Of a stretch of DNA of 64,000 bases, positions 1 through 9,538 are shown piece after piece; the stretch's first letter is position 1, and each line of letters starts with the position of its first letter. This DNA comes from CAWAPS01 sp963783945. GTDB taxonomy: Bacteria > Actinomycetota > Acidimicrobiia > Acidimicrobiales > Palsa-688. The stretch covers positions 507,501 to 571,500 of the forward strand of contig CAWAPS010000005.1 of assembly GCA_963783945.1 (NCBI GenBank). The letters run 5' to 3'. The position numbers and the translations under genes were made by a program. The notes beneath the pieces are model-generated. The model made no database searches. It worked only from the letters and a program-made list of their open reading frames with translations, and had not been told where the DNA came from.

Positions 1-2
1 TC

Positions 3-632
3 GCCGCCTACGGCCAACCAGTACCGACCGGGGGCGTCACCCCGGCTTCGCCCTATGACCCCCTCGACAGCGTCTGGGCGGCGGCCCGCCTTCTCTGTGC
101 CCACGGCGGCGGAAAGCCGGACACGTTGAGTCAGGCAATATATGCCTACAACCACGCCAACTGGTACGTAGCCCAAGTGGAAGCCTTGGCCACCAGCTAC
201 CAGCTGCAAACCACTGGGGCCGCGTCACGGGCAGCAAGCGTGGCACTGGCCGTAGTCCGGGCCCAAATGGGCGTACCCTACCGGTGGGGCGGAGAAACAC
301 CCGGGATCGGTTTCGACTGCTCTGGCCTGGTCCAGTGGGCTTACGACCAAGCGGGAATTCTGCTTCCACGTACATCTCAACAGCAGTGGGCCTCACTACC
401 CCATCTCCCGGTTGGCTCGGCATTGCATCCCGGTGATCTGGTGTTCTTTGCCGGGTCCGACGGCACCATGACCGCTCCCGGCCATGTAGGCATCTACATC
501 GGTAATGGCCAGATGATCGACGCGCCTTACACCGGCGCGGTCATCCGTACCGACACCATTGACTGGACCGACTATGTCGGCGCCGCCCTGCCCGGCCCCT
601 CAAGAACCACCAGCCGCCCGCCGGCGCGCTGA
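3..632 (+). CDS. C40 (NlpC/P60) cell-wall peptidase, 3' part
   Basis: The gene enters the window already open: the reading frame runs from base 3 with no stop. The first ~70 residues resemble the end of a lytic transglycosylase-like domain (a DPLDSVWAAARLL stretch, then AIYAYNHANWYV). The rest is an NlpC/P60 domain with the catalytic Cys in FDCSGLVQWAYDQAG and the catalytic His in PGHVGIYIGNG. Family members cleave peptide stems of peptidoglycan outside the cell. The fusion order, transglycosylase then NlpC/P60, is common in actinobacteria and on conjugative elements. A TTG at 126 would give a 168-residue protein, but the homologous upstream frame argues against it as the true start. The C-terminus is short and Pro/Arg-rich. 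Confidence 0.85.
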   Translation, partial: AAYGQPVPTGGVTPASPYDPLDSVWAAARLLCAHGGGKPDTLSQAIYAYNHANWYVAQVEALATSYQLQTTGAASRAASVALAVVRAQMGVPYRWGGETPGIGFDCSGLVQWAYDQAGILLPRTSQQQWASLPHLPVGSALHPGDLVFFAGSDGTMTAPGHVGIYIGNGQMIDAPYTGAVIRTDTIDWTDYVGAALPGPSRTTSRPPAR

Positions 633-926
633 CCCGTCCTCCGGCACGGGGCGATCAGACCGGCACGCGGCCGTCGAGTTCCATTTCGTCGGGATCCCCG
701 GAGAGACCGCTCAGCCCTCAGCAGGCCATGCTGGCGCAGAAGCTCGCCCGGGATTTTCTTCACGCCCGGTCGCGCGCAAGCACATGATCGACATGCCGGC
801 CGCGTGCGACACGTTCAGCACTCGAGTCTTTCGGCTATACCGAAGCCACCCTTTACGGCGGGCGAGCTGGCAAGGCCCGCTGGCTCAGCTCCGCGGAACG
901 GTCGGCCGAGGTGATGAGCGGCGCCA

Positions 927-1720
927 TCACTCGCGAGGACGGCAAATCGTGACCCGGACCCTGGCGCCGCGCATGGTCGGTCTCGTATCGCCGCGGGAGG
1001 CTTGGCTCTGACCGAGCTGATCATCGATGCGTGGCAGATCGTGTTCGTCGACGTGGCCGACGGCGACGACGTGCTCGAGTCGTAGGCCCAGAAAGTCCTG
1101 GTGCCCCTGGTACTTCCCCGTGGGATAGCTGAGCTGGCCCTGTGGTCCGCCCGCGGTTCGCACCGCGCCGAGGAGGTCGCCGGGGATGAGTGCGGACAGG
1201 GCTCGGAGATAGTCCGCTTCCGCGGCTCGCACCGCCGGGTTGGTAACCGCGTTGGCGATGTTGTTACCGGAGCCCGCGGGGCCGGTGTAGACGTCGCCGA
1301 ACTGGTCCAGGAATCGAGTGCCGCCGGGGAGGGAGAACACCCGCGCCGGTGGATACTGCAAACCCGCGTCGAGTACGACGCCACGTGATCTGGATCGGGC
1401 GTTGGCGATCTTGGCCCGCACCGACGAGAGGTAGGTGTTGTCGAACTGGTTCGGCGCTGGACCAGCTGACTCCTATCATGACCATCTGGATGCCCGCGGC
1501 TTGTTCGGCCACGAAGTGGTGGCCGCTCGCCTCGACGATCCCCAGCTGGACAGGGGCGTGCCGGCCGGGTCCGATGAGGTCGGCCCATTAGGCGGAGCAG
1601 GCACCCAGGGCCACTGTGATCACTGCCGAGCGCGCAGCCGGCGACGAGGGCCCGGAGCCGCCATTTGCGCCGCCCGGACCCGGGGCTCGCGGGTTCCGCC
1701 TGTCTTCGGGCGCGGCGCAC
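927..1720 (-). pseudogene. Decayed secreted glycoside hydrolase (beta-galactosidase-like) lipoprotein
   Basis: Pieces of one protein lie in different minus-strand frames. Near 1600-1720 there is a basic, hydrophobic N-terminus ending in a lipobox-like LGACSA, followed directly by an in-frame stop. Around 1450-1600 the frame reads GRHAPVQLGIVEASGHHF and GIQMVMIGVSWSSAEP. From about 1421 a shifted frame continues with VRAKIANARSRSRGVVLDAG, GLQYPPARVFSLPGGTRF and TAGGPQGQLSYPTGKYQGH. This pattern (barrel start, then a GxLxYP stretch) resembles clan GH-A glycosidases such as GH42; the family call is recognition, not a search result. Homology appears to stop near 1090, so the gene is truncated as well as frameshifted. 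Bases 633-926 hold nothing recognisable. Confidence 0.5.
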
Positions 1721-1791
1721 CCGAGGTATCCGCTCCGGCGGCCCCGGCGCCGGTGTCGCGGGGCTGGCCCAATCGTTGACGTTCCTCTTTT

Positions 1792-2436
1792 TTACTGCGC
1801 TCGTCGGTACGCCGCGAAGGTGATTTCGTTGACGCGACCGATCCTGCGGTTGGTGGCTATGGCAACAGTGGCCGCCTCGCCGTCGGGGAAGGTGTGGTCT
1901 TGCACGGCCACATGCCAGGTCGTGGCGTCGAACTTCACTCGGGCCTTACCGTCGGTCACGGCGGGGGCCACGTCGAGTTGATTGAGAGGGAGGGTCAGGC
2001 CTCGCCCGTCGGCTTTGGCCACCGCCTCCTTGGCCGTCCAGAGCCGGAGGAAGCTGCGGGTTCGCTTGCTTTCCGGTCGGGCTGCCAGCAGCGCCGCCTC
2101 GGTGGACGAGAGGGCGGAGGTTACCGGGCTAGGGGTGGCATTTGAGGGCTCGGCATCGATGCCGACGCGGCAATCAGCAAAGGCCACCAGACCCCAGCGG
2201 CCGGTCCAGGTGACGCTGATGTCGTAGGGCTCGCGGCGCACATGCGGCCGGCCGTGGCCGTCCACCCCGCACACCCGACAGGACCAGAAGAGCTCCAGGC
2301 CGGCTTGCTCGGCGATGGCTTGCAGGGCCCGCCTCCGGAGTTCCCGACGGGGCTTCGCTCTGTCGCCCACCCGGGCCGGCTCGGTGCCGATCCCGTCGAG
2401 ATCGACTGTCCACAACTGGATGGCGGCGGGACTCAT
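1792..2436 (-). CDS. 4'-phosphopantetheinyl transferase (Sfp type)
   Basis: About 214 residues from ATG 2436 (MSPAAIQLWTVDL). The enzyme moves phosphopantetheine from CoA to a carrier-domain serine. Diagnostic motifs are GIDAE, holding the Mg-binding Asp and Glu, and WTAKEAVAKADGRGL, the WxxKEA helix of the family. A CRVCGVDGHGRPHV stretch matches the usual conserved region before the first motif. The start ATG overlaps, as ATGA, a TGA that would end the upstream NRPS-like gene in its own frame, so the pair looks translationally coupled. The obvious substrate is the carrier domain of that gene. The reading frame also stays open upstream into the thioesterase region, so a fusion protein cannot be ruled out from sequence alone. 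Confidence 0.85.
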   Translation of the reverse strand: MSPAAIQLWTVDLDGIGTEPARVGDRAKPRRELRRRALQAIAEQAGLELFWSCRVCGVDGHGRPHVRREPYDISVTWTGRWGLVAFADCRVGIDAEPSNATPSPVTSALSSTEAALLAARPESKRTRSFLRLWTAKEAVAKADGRGLTLPLNQLDVAPAVTDGKARVKFDATTWHVAVQDHTFPDGEAATVAIATNRRIGRVNEITFAAYRRAQ

Positions 2437-5135
2437 GCCCGCACCGCCAGCTCCCCGCTTTCGGCGTCGAGCAAGGAGGACGAGGTCGTCCTCCGGTTTG
2501 GCCGTCGGGCCGGGGAGAAATCGCCCGATCTCGGCGCCGAGACCTGAGACGTGCGGGGGGTCGAAAACCGTGTTGTGATCGCCTTCGATGCGGCGCGCCG
2601 TCAACGGACCCAGGACCAGGCGGTCCCACCCCAGGGCTGTTCGGCCCCTAGCCATGCGCGACCCCTGGTCGGTCCACAACAGCGTCACCGCGCCCGGGTA
2701 AGTGGAGGGCCGGTACAGCTTGGTGGCGATGTTGGCGCGGCGGGTGGCCCGCTCCACGCCGTCTGCCAATCCTGCCCCGCGCTCTCTCCGGGACGGGTTC
2801 TGCGATGGACGCTCAAACGGCTGCGAATCAACGAGCGCAGAGCCGACCGCCGGTCCCGGCGGTTGCCGGCCCGGAACTCCGGCCAGTTCATGACCACTTC
2901 ACCCCAGATGTAGTCCAGCCGGGACAGGATGGCAGGCGAGTCGATCAGCAGCAGACCGTCGACTTGCTCACCGCTCGCCAGCAGCCGCTGGGCCGCTTCG
3001 AGGGCGACGAGACCTCCGGCGGAATGGCCGCCGAGCCAGTAGGGCCCGTGCGGTTGCACCGCTCGGATCTGGATGAGCGCCTGCTCGGCCAGGTCCACAA
3101 TAGATACAGGCCCAGCGTCGATGTCAGCACCGGCGTCGTGCACGTCGACCGAGATAGTCTCGCCGCCCGACAGATGGGCGCTTAGACCGCGCTGGCGCAG
3201 CACCGAGCCCACGTAGGGATTGACGAGGAACAGTGGGGCGCCCTCGCCATCCCAGCGGCGAACGGTGGCGGGAGAACCGTGTGACCGGCCGGACCCGTCG
3301 GCCCGGTCGCTCACCAGCGCGGCCAGCCCGGCGATGGTGGTGTCGTCCAGAGCCCCGCGGACCGGTATCCGGCAGGAGAACTCGGCCTCCATAGCCGAAA
3401 GTAGGCCGATCATGCTGAGCGACGTCCCGCCGAGATCGTCGAGGAAGTTGTCGCCGGCACAGACCGGTCCGGTCGTCCCGAGCGTCTGGTGGGCCAGGGC
3501 GGCCACCACTTTCTCAGTTGCCGTCAGAGGGGTTGCCGCAGCCAGCGCAGCGGGCACCGAGGACGAGTCACTGACGGGTGTCGCCGATCCGTTCTCCGGC
3601 CTTGACGGCAGAGCGGCAAGGGCGCGCTCGTCGAGTTTGCCCTGGGCGGTGAGGGGCAGGGAGTCCAAAGTGACAAACCGCGAAGGGACGAGATATTCCG
3701 CCAGCGTCTCTCTGAGTTGGCGACGGGCCTGCCGGGCGTCAAAGGCGCCCGCTGGAACGACGTAGGCCACCAGCATGGCGTCGGAGCCATCCCCGAGGGC
3801 GCGCACTGCTGCCTGGGCCACTTGATCGAGCCGGCCGAGCGCGGTCTCGATCTCCCCGGGCTCGACTCTAAAGCCGCGTACCTTGACCTGCCGGTCGATG
3901 CGACCGTAGTACTCGAGCATTCCGTCGGCCCGACGCCGTCCGAGGTCGCCGGTGCGATAACTCTTGACAGAGGCGCCGGTGCCGGCCAGGGTGATGAACT
4001 TGGCGGCGGAGAGCTCGGGATCAGCGGCGTAGCCGGTACCAACTTGAGCCCCGGTGACGACGAGCTCTCCGATGGTTCCGTCGGGCACGGGATGGAGCTG
4101 GTCGTCGACGACGACGATCTCGGTGCCGGGTATCGGCTTTCCGAGAGGCACCGGGGCGCTTGCCGGAAAGGAGACGTCGAAGCTGGTCACGGACACGGTC
4201 GCTTCCGTCGGCCCGTAGAGGTTCACCAGGCGCCGGAGGTGCGGCTGCCCGAGGAGCTGGTCGGCAAGCCCGGGCGTCAGCGCCTCGCCGCCGATGCAAA
4301 GGGTGCGCAAGGTGGGCGGCAGGCCACCCCTGTGGAGCAGTTCTCCGACGACCGAGGGGGTGGTGCCGGTCATGGTGACACCGGGCTCCAGGTCGGCCAA
4401 GGCGAAGGCGTCAGGGATCACCCGGACGCACCCGCCGACGCAGAGGGGGCCCAGGACCTCGATCAAATGGGGGTCGAAGGTGAAAGAGGTGCAAGTGGCG
4501 GTCATCGCCAGCTCCTCGGGCGAGAACGCCGTCCGCAGCCAGGCCAAGAAGGCGGCGAGGTTGGCCCGGCTGATCCGAGCCCCTTTTGGGGTGCCGGTAG
4601 TTCCGGAGGTGAAAATGATGTACGCCCCGGCGTCGGCGTCAGGCGTGGACCAGCCGGCCCGCGAGCGGCGGCCCGAGCCCACGGCGACGTGATCGGGGCA
4701 GCGAAGGTCGATGCCCGCGCCGGGGAGGTCATCAGTGAACTCCCTGGCACCGATCACCGCGGCGACACCGGCGCTCTGACACATGGTCCGAAGACGCGCC
4801 ACCGGCCATGCAGGATCGAGCGGGACGTACACGCCGCCGGCTTCGAGGATCCCGAGCAGTGAGACGAACGCCTCGATAGAGCGGGGCAGACAGACGGCAA
4901 CGGCCGAGCCGGCCTCGACTCCTGCTTTCCGGATGCGTTGGGCGAGGCCGGCGACCATCGCTCCCAGTTCGGCGTAGCTGTAGCGTCTGGTGCCGTCGTC
5001 GACGGCGATCGCTTCAGGCTTGGTGTCTACCTGGTAGTGCAACAGGTCGACAACATCGGCCACCGCGGGCGGGTCAGGCCAGGCGCCCCCGGGATGCGCC
5101 CGGCCCAAGCTGGGGAGGTGATGGGGGACCTTCAT
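2433..5135 (-). CDS. NRPS-like protein: adenylation, carrier and thioesterase domains, with paired frameshifts
   Basis: Domain order is A-PCP-TE. The adenylation domain (residues ~28-500) shows FTSGTTGTPKGARISRA near 176-190, NLYGPTEATV, YRTGDLGRR, GRIDRQVKVRGFRVEPGEIE and the Lys motif LTAQGKLDERAL. The carrier domain has LGGTSLSMIG near 570, whose Ser takes phosphopantetheine. The thioesterase has its nucleophile in GGHSAGG near 705. The starting frame stops at 2685, but the TE continues in the next frame from ~2790 with ADGVERATRRANIATKLYR, including the catalytic-His motif GDHNTVF. Near 2490 codon bias returns to the first frame, which then ends at 2433 overlapping the PPTase start. So two compensating indels, natural or technical, seem present. 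No condensation domain is seen: it probably loads one amino or aryl acid and releases it. Confidence 0.75.
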
Positions 5136-5137
5136 AG

Positions 5138-5785
5138 CTACAGCGTCTCCAATCTCAATTGTTCTTCCAGGACGAGGATCCCGTCGATGGCGGGAGGGTC
5201 GATCCGGTCCGCCTCGGGCGCTTGGTTCAGCTCAAAGAGTCGGCCCTCGAGGGCGGCCTGGTATAGGCGGCCCTCGCTCGCGGCCAGGGCGTCCCAGCGG
5301 AGGCCCGCCATCTGGGCGGGGCGGGACCGGCCGAGCGCGGCCGCCGGCTCCGGATCAGTGGCGACCGCGCGCAGCGCCTGCGCGTAGCCGTCGATGTCGA
5401 ACGGGGTGACCATAATCCCGGCGGGCCCGCCCAGGGCATCCGGCGGCACCGGCAGGTCGACATCACGGAAGCCGATGTATTCGCCGGTCGAGTGGCCCAC
5501 CCCGGCCCGTACTGCAGCACCCTCGCCGCGGGTGGCGCGGCTGATGACGGTGAGGTCGACCTCGATCTGCTTGGCGAAGGCATCGACGGCGGAGGCAGTC
5601 CTGTCCACGCTGCCGTTGTCGACTACGACCAGCCGGACCGGCAGCAGCCAGTCGGTGATGATCCCGGCCAACTGCTCGACCGAAGGTCCGATGCGACGCT
5701 CCTGGTTGTAAGCGGGGATGACGAGATCGAGGGCGCCGCTGACGGGCCGGCTGGACGACCGCCCGAAGCTGCCGCCGCGGTGCAC
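5138..5785 (-). CDS. Chimeric glycosyltransferase: GT2 N-terminus joined to a GT4-like C-terminus
   Basis: Residues ~17-118 are a GT2 (dolichol-phosphate mannosyltransferase-like) nucleotide-sugar domain: LVIPAYNQERRIG, VRLVVVDNGSVDRTA, RGEGAAVRAGV and the FRDVDL metal-binding stretch. Immediately afterwards the sequence reads GGPAGIMVTPFDIDGYAQAL and RWDALAASEGRLYQAALEG, typical of the C-terminal end of a GT4 glycosyltransferase. Neither half is complete, so this looks like an in-frame deletion fusion of two adjacent glycosyltransferase genes; a functional bifunctional protein is unlikely. It ends 2 bp before the NRPS-like start, so it is probably the first gene of that operon. The GTG at 5785 is the likeliest start, but coding-like sequence (TGWHFPIAEV) continues in frame just upstream, so the start is uncertain. 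Confidence 0.6.
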   Translation of the reverse strand: MHRGGSFGRSSSRPVSGALDLVIPAYNQERRIGPSVEQLAGIITDWLLPVRLVVVDNGSVDRTASAVDAFAKQIEVDLTVISRATRGEGAAVRAGVGHSTGEYIGFRDVDLPVPPDALGGPAGIMVTPFDIDGYAQALRAVATDPEPAAALGRSRPAQMAGLRWDALAASEGRLYQAALEGRLFELNQAPEADRIDPPAIDGILVLEEQLRLETL

Positions 5786-6694
5786 CTCGGCGATGGGGAA
5801 ATGCCACCCGGTCGTGCCGGGGTCCGGTGGTCTCCCCGGCCGCCGGATCAGTAAACATCCTGCTCTTGTTTTCGAGAGTGTTCGAACTGCTCATCGGTTC
5901 TCCAGGTCGCGGTCGATGCGGGGGCACCGCCTCGCCGAGACGAGGTGCCGCTTACACACGAACTGTCGGCATCGGGCGCTCGTGACTTTTGACCGTTGGC
6001 GACACGGTTCTGGCATCTGGCGACAATCAGGCGTCGGATCGCGAAGAATCACCTCAACGCACGTTGGCTTGGCATGGAAGCCGGATCGACCTAGAGGCGG
6101 CTTGGCGGGGCCGAGGCGCTTACAGTCGTCCTGTTACATGCGGTGAGTTGTTCATTCCGTCCATCGGGTCGCACCGGTGCCCGGCGAGCTTCGCCGCCTC
6201 ATTCGACACGATGTGTCGGTAGCCCACAGTGTGGCGTTGCCGTTGGGCATGGCGCGTCTTTGCCTTGGAATCGTTTCTGGAGTTTGGTCACGACATACGG
6301 AATCCGTCATCTGGGCTATCAGAGCGGTCGATCTCCGGCAGGCTGTCCTCGCCGTAGAGGGGTTCGGCAACGCCGAAAGCGGCGCCAGACCGGCCGGGCC
6401 CACGCTCCCGTAGGCGGCGGTGAAGTCGAGGTGTCTGTCGCGATCGATGGGCTGCTGCTTGTCGACGAACAATCCGCTCGCGCCCGTGGCTTGTCGAGCG
6501 GCACTTCGGTGTCATGTCCCACTTGGATGTGACCGCGCTGTGAGGGATAGGGCTCGCTGGCCCTTCAGTTCTCCCGGCGTGGTGCCAGCGGCCTAGAGCC
6601 CGCGTGACACGGCGCGCCTGCCGGCGGGCAGGGCTTGCTCCCCACTCCCAGACCAGGCGGAGCACTCCGTGTGCTGTTGGGCGCTTGAACGAGG
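5786..6694. other. Stretch without a supported gene
   Basis: About 900 bases upstream of the glycosyltransferase and downstream of the desaturase fragment. Several short open frames exist on both strands, but none shows a recognisable domain or a convincing start with ribosome site. It may hold the promoter for the minus-strand glycosyltransferase operon near 5800-5950, but I see no clear -35/-10 pair. Confidence 0.4.
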
Positions 6695-7120
6695 TCACGC
6701 GAGCGCGCGTTGGGGGTTGCGGTTGGCTTGGGTCAAGGTCACGAGTTGGCCGGTGGTCTTCATCCCAGAGCTTGAGGTGACGGCCCGAAGACCGTCTCGG
6801 ATCGAAACCGTCGGGACGCCGGCGAAGATTACGTTGGGGTCGTGGGCGCGCTGCAGGTTGTAGTTCGGGATCCGACTGTTGAGATGATGGACATGATGCA
6901 AACCGATGTTGGCGGTGAAGAACTGCAGCAGCGTCGGGAGCTTCAGATACGAGCTGCCACCCAGCGCCGCGACGGCGTAGCTCCACTCATCGTGGCGCTG
7001 CCAGTTGACGCTCTCAAACTGGTGCTGGACGTAGAACAGCCAGATGCCGACAGAGCCCGCCAACAACGCCGGTGGTGCCCACACGATAAGCAGGTCCTCC
7101 CAGCCGATCAGCCACCACAA
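6695..7120 (-). pseudogene. Fatty acid desaturase, C-terminal fragment
   Basis: The 141 residues match the C-terminal third of a membrane fatty-acid desaturase. Visible are a transmembrane stretch (IVWAPPALLAGSVGIWLFYV), the QHQF segment, and the third histidine box NIGLHHVHHLNSRIPNYNL that binds the di-iron centre. Complete family members are about 330-400 residues and carry two further histidine boxes upstream. Those are absent: bases 7121-7195 in the same frame are not desaturase-like and then reach the neighbouring regulator. The piece opens with a TTG without a good ribosome site. I infer a 5'-deleted, non-functional remnant. Confidence 0.7.
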
Positions 7121-7195
7121 CGCGGCGACGTAGTTCGGGCGCGTCGGACCGGCGCGCGCCGCGTGTAAGGGGGCAGATCAGCGATGGCCGTCCTT

Positions 7196-7900
7196 CTAGA
7201 TCAAGAGGGTGCCGGCGATGGCGGCTTGGGCAACGGCGGTCAGGAGCAGGTTGTGGTTGCGGGCGTGGCTGCGTAGCCGGTTGAACGCCTCGGCCAGATC
7301 GACGCCGTCACGTTCGGAGATGACGCCTTTGGCTTGTTCGATCACGATCCGGCTGGACAGCGCCCCGGCGAGCTGCTCGTTGATGCGTTGGGTCTCGCTG
7401 CCGGCACGGTGTTGCAGGACGCTGATGGTGGCCAGGTCGGCGAAGGCGCGGGCGACGATCACGTCGCGTTCGTTCATCGGGGTCTCCTCGGCGTGAAACA
7501 GGTTCATGGCGCCGATCGTCTTGTCCCGCAGCCGCAGCGGCAACGCGAACGCCGAGCGGAATCCTGCCTCGAGCGCGACCGTGGCGAAGCGCGGCCAGCG
7601 TCCGGTGCCGGCGCGCAGGGGCTCGTGCTCGACCTGCTCGCCGGTGCGGTAGGCGTCCAGGCAGGGCCCTTCTTGGGTTTGCAGCTCGAAGACCTCCAGC
7701 ACCCGCATCGCTTCGCTGGAAGAGGCCACTAGGCGCAGCTCACCGTCGGGGGAGGCGAGCATCACGCCGGCGGCGGCAACCCCGAGCAGGTCCACGCATC
7801 GGTCGGCCAGGCCGGTCAACAGGTCCACCACGTCGTAGTCGTCGACCAGCGTGTCGGCCATCTCTACCAGCGATCGGACCAGGGACTCCTCTCGAGACAT
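7196..7900 (-). CDS. GAF and ANTAR domain regulator
   Basis: 234 residues from ATG 7900 (MSREESLVRSLVEMADTLVDDYD). The GAF sensor domain spans ~15-165 (DLLTGLADRCVDLLGVAAAG, TQEGPCLDAYRTGE, FRSAFALPLRLRDKTIGAMN). The ANTAR RNA-binding domain follows at ~170-230 (LSSRIVIEQAKGVISERDGV, then FNRLRSHARNHN). ANTAR proteins bind paired hairpins in nascent mRNA and prevent termination; the GAF domain presumably senses a small ligand or redox state. Frame continues open upstream of 7900, but homology starts at this ATG. A second gene of the same type lies ~115 bp upstream on the same strand, so the two probably arose by duplication. No nearby target hairpin was identified. Confidence 0.85.
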   Translation of the reverse strand: MSREESLVRSLVEMADTLVDDYDVVDLLTGLADRCVDLLGVAAAGVMLASPDGELRLVASSSEAMRVLEVFELQTQEGPCLDAYRTGEQVEHEPLRAGTGRWPRFATVALEAGFRSAFALPLRLRDKTIGAMNLFHAEETPMNERDVIVARAFADLATISVLQHRAGSETQRINEQLAGALSSRIVIEQAKGVISERDGVDLAEAFNRLRSHARNHNLLLTAVAQAAIAGTLLI

Positions 7901-8016
7901 CGCCAACCTCCCCTGCTCAAAGCGCCGAGGCGACGGGGTCCCGGTCGCTGGGCGCCCGCTCAAGGCCGGACGCCCCCGTTCATGGTACCTCCGCAGGTTT
8001 GGTACGAGAAGTCCTA

Positions 8017-8709
8017 TCACTCGAGGCGCAGCGTGTGGGCCACCACGTCTCGGGCCACGTCGCCGAGTAGGCGGTCGTGGCCGAAGGCGTAGGCCCGCAG
8101 GCGGATGAGCGCTTCGGTCACGCTCACCCCGAGCTGCACCGATACCATCCCCGCCGCGTTCTGAACCACGAAGTGGAAGTCGGCGCCCACTTCCAGCTCG
8201 TCGGCCAGGACGCCTGCTGGCGCGTGGGCCTGCGCCTCGAGCACCCATCGGGCGGCCACGTCGGCCATCACCAACGCATCGGCGTGCTGGTCGTCGCTGA
8301 GGGGTCCCGGCCGGTCCCGGTACAGGTTGAGGGCGCCGAGCCGGACCGTGCCCACCCGCAGCGGGAACCCGAACACGGCGCGCACGCCCGCCTCGACAGC
8401 CGGTGGCGTAAACCCCCACCACCGGGGGATGGTCGGATCGGCCAGGTCGGGTTCGGCCACCACACGGTCATGGTGGAAGGCGTCCACACACGGCCCCTCG
8501 CCCAGCCCGTACTGCAAGTCCTCAATCAGCGCGCTGACCTCGTTAGTGGTACACACCGACCCCTGGGGCACGTCGCCCGACATCAGCATGATCCCCGCCC
8601 CGCTCATCCCGACGATCTCGGCGCTCACCTCACAAACACGAGCCGAGGACCGCCCGCCGTCACCAGCCGGCAGCTGTGCCAAGATGCGCCGCAGCCTTTC
8701 GCCCGCCAC
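8017..8709 (-). CDS. GAF and ANTAR domain regulator, second copy
   Basis: 230 residues with the same GAF-ANTAR order as the downstream gene: a GAF domain over ~20-155 (VSAEIVGMSGAGIMLMS, LGEGPCVDAFHHDR, RAVFGFPLRVGTVRLGALN) and an ANTAR-like segment over ~165-225 (HFVVQNAAGMVSVQLGVSV, LIRLRAYAFGHDR). The ANTAR helix here begins FVVQNAAG rather than the usual IEQAKG, so its RNA-binding residues have diverged more than in its neighbour. The pair share only moderate similarity, so the duplication is old. It is likely transcribed with the next gene. Confidence 0.82.
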   Translation of the reverse strand: MAGERLRRILAQLPAGDGGRSSARVCEVSAEIVGMSGAGIMLMSGDVPQGSVCTTNEVSALIEDLQYGLGEGPCVDAFHHDRVVAEPDLADPTIPRWWGFTPPAVEAGVRAVFGFPLRVGTVRLGALNLYRDRPGPLSDDQHADALVMADVAARWVLEAQAHAPAGVLADELEVGADFHFVVQNAAGMVSVQLGVSVTEALIRLRAYAFGHDRLLGDVARDVVAHTLRLE

Positions 8710-9538
8710 TCAGCCGCCTCGAGTCCATCTTGAAGCACGTGGCGACCTCCAGATCACCACGCCACCCTGACGGTCCACACCGGCCTCCTTGACTTCACCA
8801 AAGGGAGCGTCAACGGGGACTGGATCGAACGGGCGCCCAAAGCTGAGGCAGCGAGCCTCTCCCGATGACGTTACCACTCCCGCCGCCCCACAGCACCAGC
8901 TCCACCGGATCAGCCTTCGCGAGGGCAGCAGAGGCGATGGGGAAACGCCCCCATCCGACGCGTCACCCGGGACCAGCGACGAGATCGTGCAAAGTGGGTC
9001 AGCCCGCCCGAAACGACCGGTACTCCCCCCTCCGACGTCCCTCAGGGTGTCTGAGCCGAATGTGCAAGGAGAACGCCGCCTGAAGGGTCGCCCAGACCGC
9101 CAGGTATGAGGGACGCCAAGAAGTCAGGGTCCGTCCAACGCTGCGTACTTTCTCAAGCGTCCGTCGAATATCCGGTGCGAACCGTCACACGCGGAGGTGC
9201 CTGATCCACAGGGGCTCGGCAGGGGACCGGATTATCTCCGGAATGCGCGTTCTCGCCCACGGTCCTGCTACAACGCTTTGCGAGATGACTCGACTGGCCG
9301 CATCGAAGTCCATGCCGTCGAGGGACACGGTTGATTATGGTTGGCCGTGACGGACGAGCGAGGGGCCAGCTCACCGCCAAGCGCAGCGGGTGCTGTCGAT
9401 GGTCTCCGAGTCGCACAAACGTGATTACCAGCGCTTACGGGTTCCGCCTGGAATGTCGCCTTCTCGGCTGTACTGGCGCTGCAACGTGCCTGCTTTCAGC
9501 AACACTCTCCACAGCAACGGAACGCTGCTTGCCGCGCG
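8710..9538. other. Stretch without a supported gene
   Basis: About 830 bases between the second GAF-ANTAR gene and the 3' end of mreB. Short open frames on both strands carry no recognisable motif and lack convincing ribosome sites. I see no hairpin followed by a T-run that would clearly end mreB transcription. The stretch may be decayed coding sequence, but no family can be named. Confidence 0.4.

Noticed and set aside
3717..4862. A 381-residue plus-strand frame over the adenylation domain
   Set aside because: Gly/Asp/Arg-rich shadow of the A-domain without domain or start signal.
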